A DNA stretch of 64,000 nucleotides, taken from positions 1 to 64,000 of the forward strand of contig SVLO01000009.1 in NCBI GenBank assembly GCA_015067885.1, written 5' to 3'. Both the position numbers and the translations under genes were made by a program. The notes under the pieces were generated by a model. The model saw only the letters and a program-made list of their open reading frames with translations. It did not search any database and was not told where the DNA came from. The DNA comes from Oscillospiraceae bacterium. GTDB lineage: Bacteria; Bacillota; Clostridia; Oscillospirales; Oscillospiraceae. Positions 6,201 to 15,097 of the stretch are shown one piece after another (the stretch's first letter is position 1; each line of letters begins with the position of its first letter).

Positions 6201-8404
6201 TCCTTTTTCCCCTCTTTTTTTCGGGTTGTCTTTTTTGTGGTTTTCTTGGCGGCAGACTTTGCCGGTTTCTTTTCTGCCGGGGCTTCCTCTCCGGTCTTCT
6301 TCTGATAATAGCCCCGCTTATCCTCCGGCAGGAAGTTGCTGCAGCTTTCGTTGATGCAGAAAGGCTTCATACGGCCTCTGCCGGATTTCTTGAACAGTGT
6401 CTGACCGCAGACTTCACAGTCCTTGTCCGTAGGCACATCCCAGCTCATAAATCCGCATTCGGCACCCCGCTCACAGGCATAGTAAGCGTAACCGCGCTTG
6501 GACTTGCGCTTCAGGATGGTACTGCCGCATTTGGGGCAGCGGCCCGGCATTTTCTCTACGATGGGCTTGGTATTGGTACATTCCGGCCAGCCGGGGCAGG
6601 CCAGGAACTTGCCGAAACGGCCGATCTTGACCACCATGTTTCTGCCGCAGACCTCACATACCTCTTCTGTGACCTCATCAGGCACTTTCAGCCGCTTGCC
6701 TTCCAGCGCCTGCTCTGCATCCAGCATTTCCTGATGGAAGCCCCGGTAGAATTCCTCCATGACTTCCTTCCAGTTCCGCTTACCGGCTTCCACATCGTCC
6801 AGCTCCTGCTCCATATTGGCGGTGAACTCCACATCGATGATGTCGTTGAAACGCTCCATCATCAATCCGGTGACGACCTCGCCCAGAGCAGTAGGCGCCA
6901 GACGCTTGTCTACTTTATTGACATATTCCCTGTCCTGAATGGTAGAAACAATGGTGGCATAGGTAGAGGGTCTGCCCACGCCCTTTTCCTCCATGGCTTT
7001 GACCAGGGTCGCTTCGGTATACCGGGCCGGGGGCTGGGTAAAGTGCTGCTCCTTTTCCATCTTGGAAGCAAGGGCTTTGTCCCCTTCCTGCAGATCCGGC
7101 AGCGGGGATCCCACAGCCTCGGCTTCCTCATCTCTGCCCTCTTCATAGACAGCGATAAAGCCGGCAAACTTCATGCTCTGGTGGCTGCTGCGGAATACAT
7201 GGCCCGCACAGGTGCTGTCGATGGATACCGTGTCATACACGGCATTGGCCATCTGGGAAGCCAGGAATCGGCTCCAGATCAGCTTATACAGCCGATACTG
7301 TTCCCGGGTCAGGCTGGATTGGATCCGTTCCGGATCCAGTTCCACATGGGTAGGACGAATGGCCTCGTGGGCATCCTGCGCCCCGGACTTCGTCTTGAAT
7401 ACATGGTGCTTGCCGTAGTAATAGGCATCACCGTAACGGTGGCGAATAAAGCCGGCTGCCTCATTCATGGCCTCGTTAGACAGGCGCAGAGAGTCTGTAC
7501 GCATATAGGTGATCAGACCCAGCGTGCCCTCACCTTCCACATCCACGCCTTCATACAGCTGCTGTGCAACCGCCATGGTGCGCTTGGGCGTCATGTTCAG
7601 CTTTCTGGAAGCTTCCTGCTGCAAAGTGGAAGTGGTAAAGGGCGGCGCGGCACTGCGTTTCTTTTCCGCGCGCTTGACGTTGGTCACAGTAAATTCCTTA
7701 CCGGTAATATCCGCAATGATCTTCTGGACCTGCGCTTCATTTTCCAGTTCCTTTTTCCGGGCATCGCCATGGTAGCGAGCCACAAAGCTGCCGGGTTTTC
7801 CGATGCGCTCCAGTGTCACATCCAAAGACCAGTACTCCCTGGGAATGAATGCACGGATCTCATTTTCCCGATCCACCACCAGGCGGGTCGCCACAGACTG
7901 TACACGACCGGCAGACAGGCCCCGACGAACCTTCTTCCAAAGCAGCGGGGACAGCTGATAGCCCACGACACGGTCCAGCACACGGCGTGCCTGCTGCGCA
8001 TCTACCAGAGCATAGTCAATATCTCTGGGGTTCGCAATGGATTCTTTGACCACCTTCTGGGTGATCTCGTTGAAGGTCACCCGCTTACCCTTGCCCTCAG
8101 GCAGTTCCAGCAGTTCCTTCAGGTGCCAGGAGATGGCTTCTCCCTCACGGTCAGGGTCCGTTGCCAGATAGACAGTCTGCACTTTCTCTGCAGCCTTCTT
8201 CAGTTCAGAAATAATATCCTCTTTGCCGGCAACGGGAACATACTCCGGTTCAAAGTTCTTCAGGTCGACACCCATTGTGCTCTTGGGCAGATCCCGCAGG
8301 TGACCCATACTGGCTTTCACGGTGTAGTCCGGTCCCAGATATTTTCCAATGGTCTTCGCCTTGGACGGCGACTCCACAATTACAAGATTCGACGCTTTTG
8401 CCAT
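6197..8404 (-). CDS. topA: DNA topoisomerase I
   Basis: 735 residues; type IA topoisomerase that relaxes negative supercoils. The Toprim domain is at the N-terminus (LVIVESPSKAKTIGKYLG; TDPDREGEAIS ~82-92), and the catalytic tyrosine is Tyr300 in LITYMRTDSLRLS. Three four-cysteine zinc-ribbon repeats occupy the C-terminal part (starts CEVCGRNM, CPKCGSTI, CEVCGQTL), followed by a lysine-rich tail of KK/TTKK repeats thought to contact DNA. GGAGG lies seven bases before the ATG. It sits between dprA and trmFO, overlapping trmFO by four bases. Confidence 0.97.
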   Translation of the reverse strand: MAKASNLVIVESPSKAKTIGKYLGPDYTVKASMGHLRDLPKSTMGVDLKNFEPEYVPVAGKEDIISELKKAAEKVQTVYLATDPDREGEAISWHLKELLELPEGKGKRVTFNEITQKVVKESIANPRDIDYALVDAQQARRVLDRVVGYQLSPLLWKKVRRGLSAGRVQSVATRLVVDRENEIRAFIPREYWSLDVTLERIGKPGSFVARYHGDARKKELENEAQVQKIIADITGKEFTVTNVKRAEKKRSAAPPFTTSTLQQEASRKLNMTPKRTMAVAQQLYEGVDVEGEGTLGLITYMRTDSLRLSNEAMNEAAGFIRHRYGDAYYYGKHHVFKTKSGAQDAHEAIRPTHVELDPERIQSSLTREQYRLYKLIWSRFLASQMANAVYDTVSIDSTCAGHVFRSSHQSMKFAGFIAVYEEGRDEEAEAVGSPLPDLQEGDKALASKMEKEQHFTQPPARYTEATLVKAMEEKGVGRPSTYATIVSTIQDREYVNKVDKRLAPTALGEVVTGLMMERFNDIIDVEFTANMEQELDDVEAGKRNWKEVMEEFYRGFHQEMLDAEQALEGKRLKVPDEVTEEVCEVCGRNMVVKIGRFGKFLACPGWPECTNTKPIVEKMPGRCPKCGSTILKRKSKRGYAYYACERGAECGFMSWDVPTDKDCEVCGQTLFKKSGRGRMKPFCINESCSNFLPEDKRGYYQKKTGEEAPAEKKPAKSAAKKTTKKTTRKKEGKKE

Positions 8405-8436
8405 GAATATCCTCCGCTGTGTTAATAGAATTGCGC

Positions 8437-9582
8437 TTAAGGATCGGTTCTTTCCACCCAGCCGCCGGGCTGTGTTGCCACGATCCCCTTGACCTCCAGC
8501 ATGGTCAAAGCTGCCAGAGCCGTACCCGCAGGGAGCCCGGTCTTGGCGATAATGGTATCCATAAGCTGCCGTTGGCTGCCCAGGCAGGACAGGATCAACC
8601 GTTCTGTCTCGTCCAGGTCTTCAGCAGCACAATTATCCACGTCACTATACGGCGCAGCAGCCGGAATGTCAATGGCTTTTTTGTCGCAAGCCGTTGCCGC
8701 AGCCGCTTTTTTCCGGAGCTTCTCCGGGAAAATATGCACATACTCACTGAGCAGATCCCAACCGGAGGCAACTGCCATCGCCCCATCCCGGAGCAAGGCG
8801 TTGCTGCCCTCACAGGAATCCACACCAATATTTCCCGGCACAACAAACACATCCCTGCCCTGCTCCATAGCCTGCCGGGCAGTGATCAATGCACCGCTGG
8901 TTTTCGGCGCTTCCACCACCAGCACACCGCAGGAAAGGCCGCTGATAATTCGGTTGCGCTTCGGAAAATTCCACCGGTTGGGTGGCGTGCCGGGAGGGAA
9001 TTCCGACAGCAGGCAGCCCTGCTGATCCATGGTGGTATACAGCTTTCGGTTGCACGCCGGATAGACCCGGTCCACACCGCAGCCCAGTACACCCACAGCA
9101 CCTTTTCCTTGCTTCAGGGCACCTTCCGTAGCCTGGGCATCAATGCCCTCGGCCATGCCGGAAACCACCAACGCACCGCAGGCAGCGATTTCTCCGCCCA
9201 GCTTTCTGGCAGCGCTTAATCCGTAAGCCGATGCGCCGCGGGTTCCCACCACGCCAATGGTAGGGTTGGAATCAAAGTCCGGCAGAATTCCCCGGTAATA
9301 CAGTACCAGAGGCGGATCTGCAATGTTTTTCAGCCGTTTGGGGTAAAGTTCATCATTCCAGGTAAGGATGCGGATCTTCTTTTTTGCACAGGCTGCCAAA
9401 ATCTTTTCCGCTTCGTCCAAGTCTCTGTCCTGCAATGATACCACGGCCTCAGAACTGAGACCGTCCGGGAACACTTTTGCAAAATAACAATCCTCGGGGG
9501 TTCCGAAATATTCCAATACCGCCAGCTTTTCCCGGTCATTCAGATGCTGCCGGGTGGCCAGCCATATCCAGTAAATCAGCAT
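8437..9582 (-). CDS. dprA: DNA processing protein DprA/Smf
   Basis: 381 residues. DprA binds single-stranded DNA taken up during transformation and loads RecA. The Rossmann-like core shows GVVGTRGASAYGLSAARKLG, VVSGMAEGIDAQA and GVDRVYPACN, the three usual blocks. An N-terminal helical region and a C-terminal winged-helix-like end (~320-381) complete the normal architecture. It lies 18 bases after the methylase gene and ~32 before topA. The start ATG has only a weak upstream site (GGGGTG), so the start is moderately sure. No com genes are in view. Confidence 0.94.
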   Translation of the reverse strand: MLIYWIWLATRQHLNDREKLAVLEYFGTPEDCYFAKVFPDGLSSEAVVSLQDRDLDEAEKILAACAKKKIRILTWNDELYPKRLKNIADPPLVLYYRGILPDFDSNPTIGVVGTRGASAYGLSAARKLGGEIAACGALVVSGMAEGIDAQATEGALKQGKGAVGVLGCGVDRVYPACNRKLYTTMDQQGCLLSEFPPGTPPNRWNFPKRNRIISGLSCGVLVVEAPKTSGALITARQAMEQGRDVFVVPGNIGVDSCEGSNALLRDGAMAVASGWDLLSEYVHIFPEKLRKKAAAATACDKKAIDIPAAAPYSDVDNCAAEDLDETERLILSCLGSQRQLMDTIIAKTGLPAGTALAALTMLEVKGIVATQPGGWVERTDP

Positions 9583-9600
9583 TTCGGCACCCCTTGTCTT

Positions 9601-10350
9601 TTAGTTTTGTTTCATCTGCCACATGACGATGGCCGCAGCAATGGCGGCATTGAGCGACTCACAGTTGGGATTCATGGGGATGATCAGCTCCTGATCTGCC
9701 GCATCCAGGATCTCCTGGCGCACGCCCTGACCCTCACTGCCGATCACCACTGCAGCCTGCTGCAGATTTGCTTTCCGCAGATCTTTTGCTCTTTCTGTCA
9801 GTGCCGTCACTGCCACGGGAATGCCTGCCTCCCGGCAACATGCCTGCACAGATTCCCAGTCTGCCTGCACCACCGCTGTGCGGAACACAGCGCCCATAGA
9901 CGCGCGCACCACCTTATGACTGTAGGGATCGGCGCAGCCTTCCAGCAGCACCACCGGCACTTCCAGTGCATCGGCAGTCCGCAGGATCGTGCCCAAATTC
10001 CCGGGGTCCTGAATCCCATCCAGCAGCAGCATGCCCGGTTTGGGAACGAACTGCGTCCGCTGAGGGAGGCGGCAAAGGAACAGCGCACCCTGGGGTGTCT
10101 GCATGGGAGAAATGTATTCCATGATCTCTCCGGGAACCCGGATGACGCGAACGGCATCCGGCACCTGCACCTGCACACCATCAGACAGAATCACCGTATC
10201 CAGTCCCGGCCACCAGCGCACTGCCTCAGCAAGCAGCTTCACACCGTCCGCCACAAACAGGCCGGCCTGCTGCCGCTCCCTGCGGGAGGACACAAGCCTG
10301 CGAACCTGCTGGATCAGCGGATTCTTTCGGGCTGTAATTCTCTGCTCCAT
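9601..10350 (-). CDS. SpoU/TrmH-family RNA 2'-O-methyltransferase
   Basis: About 249 residues. SPOUT-fold methyltransferase with the three knot motifs: DGIQDPGNLGTILRTADAL, VIGSEGQGV and IPMNPNCESLNAAIAAAI. The N-terminal ~75 residues form a substrate-binding domain as in RlmB/TsnR types, so the substrate is probably 23S rRNA, though tRNA cannot be ruled out. The ATG at 10350 shares one base with the ktrA stop (TGATG), so translation is coupled; the track start is a GTG one codon earlier. Confidence 0.9.
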   Translation of the reverse strand: MEQRITARKNPLIQQVRRLVSSRRERQQAGLFVADGVKLLAEAVRWWPGLDTVILSDGVQVQVPDAVRVIRVPGEIMEYISPMQTPQGALFLCRLPQRTQFVPKPGMLLLDGIQDPGNLGTILRTADALEVPVVLLEGCADPYSHKVVRASMGAVFRTAVVQADWESVQACCREAGIPVAVTALTERAKDLRKANLQQAAVVIGSEGQGVRQEILDAADQELIIPMNPNCESLNAAIAAAIVMWQMKQN

Positions 10351-10997
10351 CACAGCTTCTGCACCTTCTCCAGGGCAAGGGTATCGCCCAGCACAACCAT
10401 AATATCCTTGCTGGCGATCTGGTAATCGGCACCGGGAGATACATTGATCTCACCGTCGCACTTCACTGCCAGAATATTCACGCCCAGCTTTGCCCGGACA
10501 TTCAATTCCTTCAGGCTTTTGCCTACCCAGCTATTGGGAGCCGGTACTTCAATAATACCGTAGTCCGCCGACAATTCGATATAATCCAACACATTGTGGG
10601 AAGACAGGCTCTTTGCCAGCCGTGCCGCATTTTCCTGCTCCGGGATCACCACCTGGTCAGCGCCCAGCTTCAGCAGCACCTGCCGGTGGGTCTCATCATG
10701 GGCTTTGCAAACGACCTTGGGAATTCCCAGTTCCTTCACATTCAGGGTAGCCAGCACACTGTCGCCCAGACTGCCGCCAATGGCAACGATGGCGCAGTCA
10801 AAATTTCGGGCACCCAAAGCGCGCAAAACATCCTTATCTCTGGCATCCGCCACTACCGCGTGGGTCACATCCGGGCTGATATGCTGCACCAGTTCGCTGC
10901 TGTTGTCCACTGCCAGGACCTCACAACCCAATTCGCACAGCCGCCGGGACACTTCCGAGCCGAAACGGCCCAATCCAATTACAAGATATGATTTCAT
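10350..10997 (-). CDS. ktrA: Potassium uptake regulatory subunit KtrA (TrkA family)
   Basis: About 215 residues. RCK_N Rossmann domain at the N-terminus (YLVIGLGRFGSEVSRRL, acidic end of strand beta2 at EVLAVDNS), then an RCK_C domain from ~135. Such subunits form a nucleotide-gated ring on KtrB; c-di-AMP binding to RCK_C is known in the family. The start is placed at MKSYLV because TAGGAG lies seven bases upstream; the track's earlier start overlaps ktrB. It follows ktrB by about ten bases, so the two form one transcription unit. Confidence 0.93.
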   Translation of the reverse strand: MKSYLVIGLGRFGSEVSRRLCELGCEVLAVDNSSELVQHISPDVTHAVVADARDKDVLRALGARNFDCAIVAIGGSLGDSVLATLNVKELGIPKVVCKAHDETHRQVLLKLGADQVVIPEQENAARLAKSLSSHNVLDYIELSADYGIIEVPAPNSWVGKSLKELNVRAKLGVNILAVKCDGEINVSPGADYQIASKDIMVVLGDTLALEKVQKL

Positions 10998-11007
10998 AAA
11001 CATACTC

Positions 11008-12390
11008 CTAACCAATGAGAAGATTCGTGTTTGCGTAACGGAACCGCTCCTGTGCCTTATCCGCCATCAGGAATCCAAGGCTGATGGTCAGCACGCCCAC
11101 GCGGCCAAAATACATATACAGGATGATCAGGATCTGGGCCGGGATTCCCAGGCTTCCGGTAACACCGGCAGTCAGGCCCACAGTGGCCAGCGCGGATACT
11201 GCCTCAAACAAACCATCGGTAAAGCTTACCGGGCTGGTAGCACTGATGAAGATCGCGCCGAAGACACTCAGACCCACAACGATAGACACGATGGTCATAG
11301 CATCGAGGACCTTATCGGCAGGGATCGTCCTGCGGAAGATGCACACCGTTTCTCTGCCCCTGGCTCTTGTCCACATAAAGAGCAGCAGCACGACCAGCGT
11401 AACGGTTTTAATACCGCCGGCTGTGGAACCGGAAGAACCGCCTACCAGCATCAGCAGCATGCTCACGCCTTTTCCGGCATCTGTCAGCAGTGCCTGATCC
11501 ACACCGGCAAAACCTGCTGTACGCACCGTTACCGACTGGAAGAAAGCATTGAGGATTTTCTGGGGAACCGACATAGCACCCAGCGTGTCGGGATTATTCC
11601 ATTCCAGCAAGCAAAAAGCCACAGCACCGCCCAAAATCAAGACCGCACTGGTGATCAGCACCAGTTTGGTGTATACACTGAATTTCCGGAATGTCCGCAC
11701 TCTGGCCACTTCTTCCCATACAAAGAAGCCAAGGCCGCCAACGATGATCAGCAGCATCAGTGTAACGCAGACCACCACATCGTTGTTAAATATCGTCATG
11801 CTCGCACCGGGCGCAATGACACCGAATACATCAAAGCCTGCGTTGCAGAATGCGGAAATGGCATGAAAGAAGCCCCACCAAAGAGCCTGCTTCAATCCAA
11901 ACTCCGGCAGGAAGCGGACAAACAGGATCAGGGCACCTGCCAGCTGCATACCAAGGCTTCCGAAAACGACCAGTTTCTGCAGCCGGACAACACCTTCCAT
12001 CTCGTTGAGGCTCAGGGCCTGGGCCATCACCATGCGCTGCTTCAGTCCCACCTTTCGCCGCAGCAGGAAGATCACCAGGGATGCGGCAGACATAAAGCCC
12101 AAACCGCCGATTTCGATCATCGCCAGGATCACACCCTGACCAAATCCGCTCCACTGCGTCCAGGTATCAAAGAGCACCAGTCCCGTCACGCAGGTAGCCG
12201 AGGTGGCCGTAAACAACGCCGGAAGGAAGCCGCAGCTTTCTCCACTGCGGGAGGCTCCGGGCAGGCTCAGCAATCCGGCACCTGCCAGGATAATGCCTGC
12301 GAAAACCAGTGCGATGATCTGTGTGGAGTTTAAGCGAACGCGATAACTGCGCAGACGCGAACGAAGCTTTTTCCTGGGCACAGCCGCCAT
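11008..12390 (-). CDS. ktrB: Potassium transporter KtrB (TrkH/KtrB family)
   Basis: 460 residues, the pore subunit of the Ktr potassium uptake system. Multiple membrane spans form four pseudo-repeats with selectivity-filter loops, such as TATSATCVTGLVLFDT, CNAGFD and GSSGSTAGGIKT. The basic N-terminus is cytoplasmic. AAGGAG lies a few bases before the ATG. A clear promoter lies ~55-80 bases upstream. It is the first gene of the minus-strand run toward rnc, although the downstream genes probably have their own promoters too. Confidence 0.95.
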   Translation of the reverse strand: MAAVPRKKLRSRLRSYRVRLNSTQIIALVFAGIILAGAGLLSLPGASRSGESCGFLPALFTATSATCVTGLVLFDTWTQWSGFGQGVILAMIEIGGLGFMSAASLVIFLLRRKVGLKQRMVMAQALSLNEMEGVVRLQKLVVFGSLGMQLAGALILFVRFLPEFGLKQALWWGFFHAISAFCNAGFDVFGVIAPGASMTIFNNDVVVCVTLMLLIIVGGLGFFVWEEVARVRTFRKFSVYTKLVLITSAVLILGGAVAFCLLEWNNPDTLGAMSVPQKILNAFFQSVTVRTAGFAGVDQALLTDAGKGVSMLLMLVGGSSGSTAGGIKTVTLVVLLLFMWTRARGRETVCIFRRTIPADKVLDAMTIVSIVVGLSVFGAIFISATSPVSFTDGLFEAVSALATVGLTAGVTGSLGIPAQILIILYMYFGRVGVLTISLGFLMADKAQERFRYANTNLLIG

Positions 12391-12444
12391 CTTCTCCTTC
12401 CAAAACCACCCTTTCCGGTGGCAATACTTCTGAATATACCTTAT

Positions 12445-12472
12445 ATTATACCGATTTTGTCTATGATTGCAA
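12445..12472 (-). promoter_or_regulatory. Promoter of ktrBA
   Basis: Minus strand TTGCAA, a 16-bp spacer, TATAAT. It points toward ktrB. The 235-base gap between ktrB and the adenine deaminase gene holds this promoter, the divergent one below and nothing else recognised; no c-di-AMP riboswitch was noticed. Confidence 0.75.
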
Positions 12473-12557
12473 GTGTGTTTTCCGAATTCTGCCCACAGGA
12501 GGCAATTGTTCCGTTTCTCTTGGCATTATGCTTCTTTCGAATTTTAAATTTTATGCA

Positions 12558-12586
12558 AATTGTTTATTTTACTTTTCAACCGTACT
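12558..12586 (+). promoter_or_regulatory. Possible promoter of ade
   Basis: TTGTTT, about 17 bases, then TACTAT, followed closely by TATGAT. AT-rich, weak match to consensus; placed about 40 bases before the start of adenine deaminase. No purine riboswitch was recognised. Confidence 0.4.
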
Positions 12587-12625
12587 ATGATATGATAGGA
12601 AAAATCAAATCGGGAGGATGCATAT

Positions 12626-14359
12626 ATGGGATATAAAGAAACCTGGTCCGGCAAAATCAACCGGAAACTGATCAAAAAGCAGCATATTATCGATGTTGCG
12701 GCAGGTCGCTGCAAGGCCGATCTGGTTCTGAAAAATGCCACTTATGTCAATGTATTCTCCGCCGAGTTGGAAACCCAGGACATTGCCGTTGCGGAAGGCC
12801 TGATCGTAGGTCTTGGCAGCTATGAGGGCATTCAGGAAGTGGACATGACCGGAAAAATCGTATGCCCCGGCTTTATCGATTCTCATATCCATCTGGAATC
12901 CAGCCTGGTCTCCCCTGTGGAATTTGCCCGGGCTGTCATCCCCCATGGCACTACCACCGTCATTACGGATCCCCACGAAATCACCAATGTTATGGGTACT
13001 GACGGTATCGACTATATGCTGGCAGCCACCGAAGAGCTGCCTGTGGATGTGCGGTTTATGATCCCCTCCTGTGTCCCTGCCTCTGCGCTGGATGAAAGCG
13101 GTGCCAATCTGGACTACCGGGACATCGACAGTTTCTTCACCCACCCCAGAGTACAGGGCCTGGCAGAAATGATGAATTACCCCGGTATCATCGCCGCAAG
13201 CGCAGAACCTGTTTCCAAGATCGTCACCTCTCAGGCCCATCACAAGAAGATCGATGGCCATGCCCCCGGTATTCGGGACAAGGATCTCAACGCCTATATT
13301 TCCGCAGGCGTGTATTCCGATCATGAGTGTGCCGATCTGGAAGACGCCATGGCCAAGCTGCGGCTGGGCCAGTTCATCATGATCCGGGAAGGTACCGCTG
13401 CCCGGAACCTGGAAGCTTTGATAGACCTGATCAAATCCGAAAGGATGTTTGACCGCTGCATGTTCTGCACCGACGACAAGCATCCCAACGATCTGTTGGA
13501 AAAAGGTCACATCGATTACATCTGCCGTCAGGCTGTGGCACTGGGTGCCGACCCTATCCGTACCGTCCAGGTAGCCTGTCTCCACGCGGCCCGGTACTTC
13601 CTGCTGAATAACCGCGGTGCCATTGCCCCGGGTTACCTGGCAGACTTCGCCATTGTGGAAGATCTGAAAGATTTCCATGTGGTTACGGTTTACAAGAAAG
13701 GCGAGTTGGTTTATCACGACGGTCAGGTGGCTAAGATCGCTGCACCCGTGATCCCGCCCCATCTGGAATCTGCCGCGCACAACACGTTCCACCTGCCGGT
13801 GCTGACCCCTGCCATGTTTGAAAACCACCGGCAAAGAGGTGTGATCGGTATGATCCCCGGTCAGATCATCACAGAAGACCGGGGCTATGCCAACAGCGTG
13901 GATACGCAGAAGGATATTCTGAAAATGGCAGTCATTGAACGCCATAAGAATACCGGCCACATCGGTATCGGTTACCTCAATGGCTATGGTCTGAAAGCGG
14001 GTGCTGTGGCCACCTCCGTCTCTCACGACAGCCACAATATTATTTGTGTCGGTGCCACTGACACGGATATGGCCTTTGCCGCCAACCGCATTGCCGAAAA
14101 TCACGGCGGCATCGTGGTGGTAAAGGATGGCCGGATCCTGGCCGAGCTGCCTCTGGAGATTGCGGGTCTGATGAGTGACAAGCCCTTGGCCGAAGTCAAT
14201 GACCTGCTGGAAACCGCCAAGGAAGCTGCCTATACCCTGGGTGTGGGCAAGGAGATCGACCCCTTCATGACTCTCTCCTTCATGAGCCTTCCTGTGATTC
14301 CCACCGTGCGCCTGACTACCCGCGGCGTTGTGGATGTCATCACCCAGCAGTATATCTAA
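12626..14359 (+). CDS. ade: Adenine deaminase
   Basis: 577 residues, usual for the AdeC type. It hydrolyses adenine to hypoxanthine and ammonia in purine salvage; a dinuclear metal site is expected. Visible motifs are PGFIDSHIHLESS (metal-binding HxH), TDPHEITNVMG, KIDGHAPG and YSDHEC, with the family C-terminal domain around GIGYLNGYGLKAGAVATSVS. GGGAGG lies upstream of the ATG. It is a single-gene unit, divergent from ktrB, with its own terminator. Confidence 0.96.
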   Translation: MGYKETWSGKINRKLIKKQHIIDVAAGRCKADLVLKNATYVNVFSAELETQDIAVAEGLIVGLGSYEGIQEVDMTGKIVCPGFIDSHIHLESSLVSPVEFARAVIPHGTTTVITDPHEITNVMGTDGIDYMLAATEELPVDVRFMIPSCVPASALDESGANLDYRDIDSFFTHPRVQGLAEMMNYPGIIAASAEPVSKIVTSQAHHKKIDGHAPGIRDKDLNAYISAGVYSDHECADLEDAMAKLRLGQFIMIREGTAARNLEALIDLIKSERMFDRCMFCTDDKHPNDLLEKGHIDYICRQAVALGADPIRTVQVACLHAARYFLLNNRGAIAPGYLADFAIVEDLKDFHVVTVYKKGELVYHDGQVAKIAAPVIPPHLESAAHNTFHLPVLTPAMFENHRQRGVIGMIPGQIITEDRGYANSVDTQKDILKMAVIERHKNTGHIGIGYLNGYGLKAGAVATSVSHDSHNIICVGATDTDMAFAANRIAENHGGIVVVKDGRILAELPLEIAGLMSDKPLAEVNDLLETAKEAAYTLGVGKEIDPFMTLSFMSLPVIPTVRLTTRGVVDVITQQYI

Positions 14360-14363
14360 ACAC

Positions 14364-14390
14364 AAAAGCCCGGATCGATTCCGGGCTTTT
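14364..14390 (+). terminator. Terminator of ade
   Basis: AAAAGCCCGG-ATCGATT-CCGGGCTTTT. It sits just after the ade stop codon. Confidence 0.85.
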
Positions 14391-14400
14391 CCTATGCAAA

Positions 14401-14425
14401 CATCCCCGGCCATTGGCCGGGGATG
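14401..14425 (-). terminator. Terminator of the rpe operon
   Basis: Perfect stem CATCCCCGGCC/GGCCGGGGATG with a three-base loop, followed on the minus strand by a short TTTG run. It faces the ade terminator between convergent genes. Confidence 0.7.
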
Positions 14426-14431
14426 TTACCG

Positions 14432-15082
14432 TTATGCTTCGATGCTCTTAACAAAAGCGGGCTTGTCGGCTGCCTTGAAGTAGGCAGAGCCGGCGACCAG
14501 CACATCGGCACCGTTTTCTTTGCAGACTTCACCGGTAACCAGATCCACACCACCGTCCACTTCCAGATGGCAGGCAGGATTCACTTCGTCCAGCATGCCG
14601 CGCAGCTGCTTCAGCTTGGGCATCATGTCAGCCATGAACTTCTGGCCGCCAAAGCCGGGCTCCACGGTCATCACCAGCACCAGATCCACCATGGGCAGGT
14701 ACTCGGCAATGGCTTCGGCAGGGGTCTTGGGCTTGACCACGATACCGGGCTTAACACCCAGGGAACGGATCAGCTCCAGGGTCTTCTTGATATTTTCGGG
14801 GGTATCGGCCTCTACATGGATGGTCAGGTAATCGGCACCGGCCTTGCAGAAATTCTCAGCGTACTTGATGGGAGTGTCGATCATCAGGTGCACATCCAGC
14901 ACCAGGTCGGTGACAGGCCGCATGGACTGCACCAGAGAATAACCAAAGGACAGATTGGGCACAAAGTGACCGTCCATGATATCCACATGGAGCCACTTGC
15001 AGCCAGCTTCCTTGCATGCAGCAAAGTCGCGCTGCATGTTCATATAATCACAGGACAGAATAGAAGGGGAAAGAATAGCCAT
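14432..15082 (-). CDS. rpe: Ribulose-phosphate 3-epimerase
   Basis: 216 residues, TIM-barrel. Interconverts ribulose-5-P and xylulose-5-P, or an analogous ketose phosphate such as allulose-6-P. Motifs: LSPSILSCDYMN, HVDIMDGHFVPN (metal ligands), VHLMIDTP, EPGFGGQKFM and EVDGGV. It is the last gene of the sugar operon, 15 bases after the kinase, with GGAGG before the ATG. Because it sits beside an isomerase and a sugar kinase, it may be a pathway-specific epimerase rather than the general pentose-phosphate one. Confidence 0.93.
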   Translation of the reverse strand: MAILSPSILSCDYMNMQRDFAACKEAGCKWLHVDIMDGHFVPNLSFGYSLVQSMRPVTDLVLDVHLMIDTPIKYAENFCKAGADYLTIHVEADTPENIKKTLELIRSLGVKPGIVVKPKTPAEAIAEYLPMVDLVLVMTVEPGFGGQKFMADMMPKLKQLRGMLDEVNPACHLEVDGGVDLVTGEVCKENGADVLVAGSAYFKAADKPAFVKSIEA

Positions 15083-15097
15083 TGTTATGTTCCTCCG

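Noticed and set aside
3771-6305. 844-residue plus-strand ORF, and similar long antisense ORFs at 14423-16606, 27930-30716, 47204-48886 and 55355-57451
   Set aside because: They lie opposite well-identified genes (rnc/plsX/trmFO, rpe/kinase, polymerase/sugar transferase, lacZ, permeases), lack ribosome sites and family motifs, and have His/Gln/Gly-rich shadow composition.
12391-12625. Purine or c-di-AMP riboswitch between ktrB and ade
   Set aside because: The gap is AT-rich with two promoters but no pairing pattern like either riboswitch.
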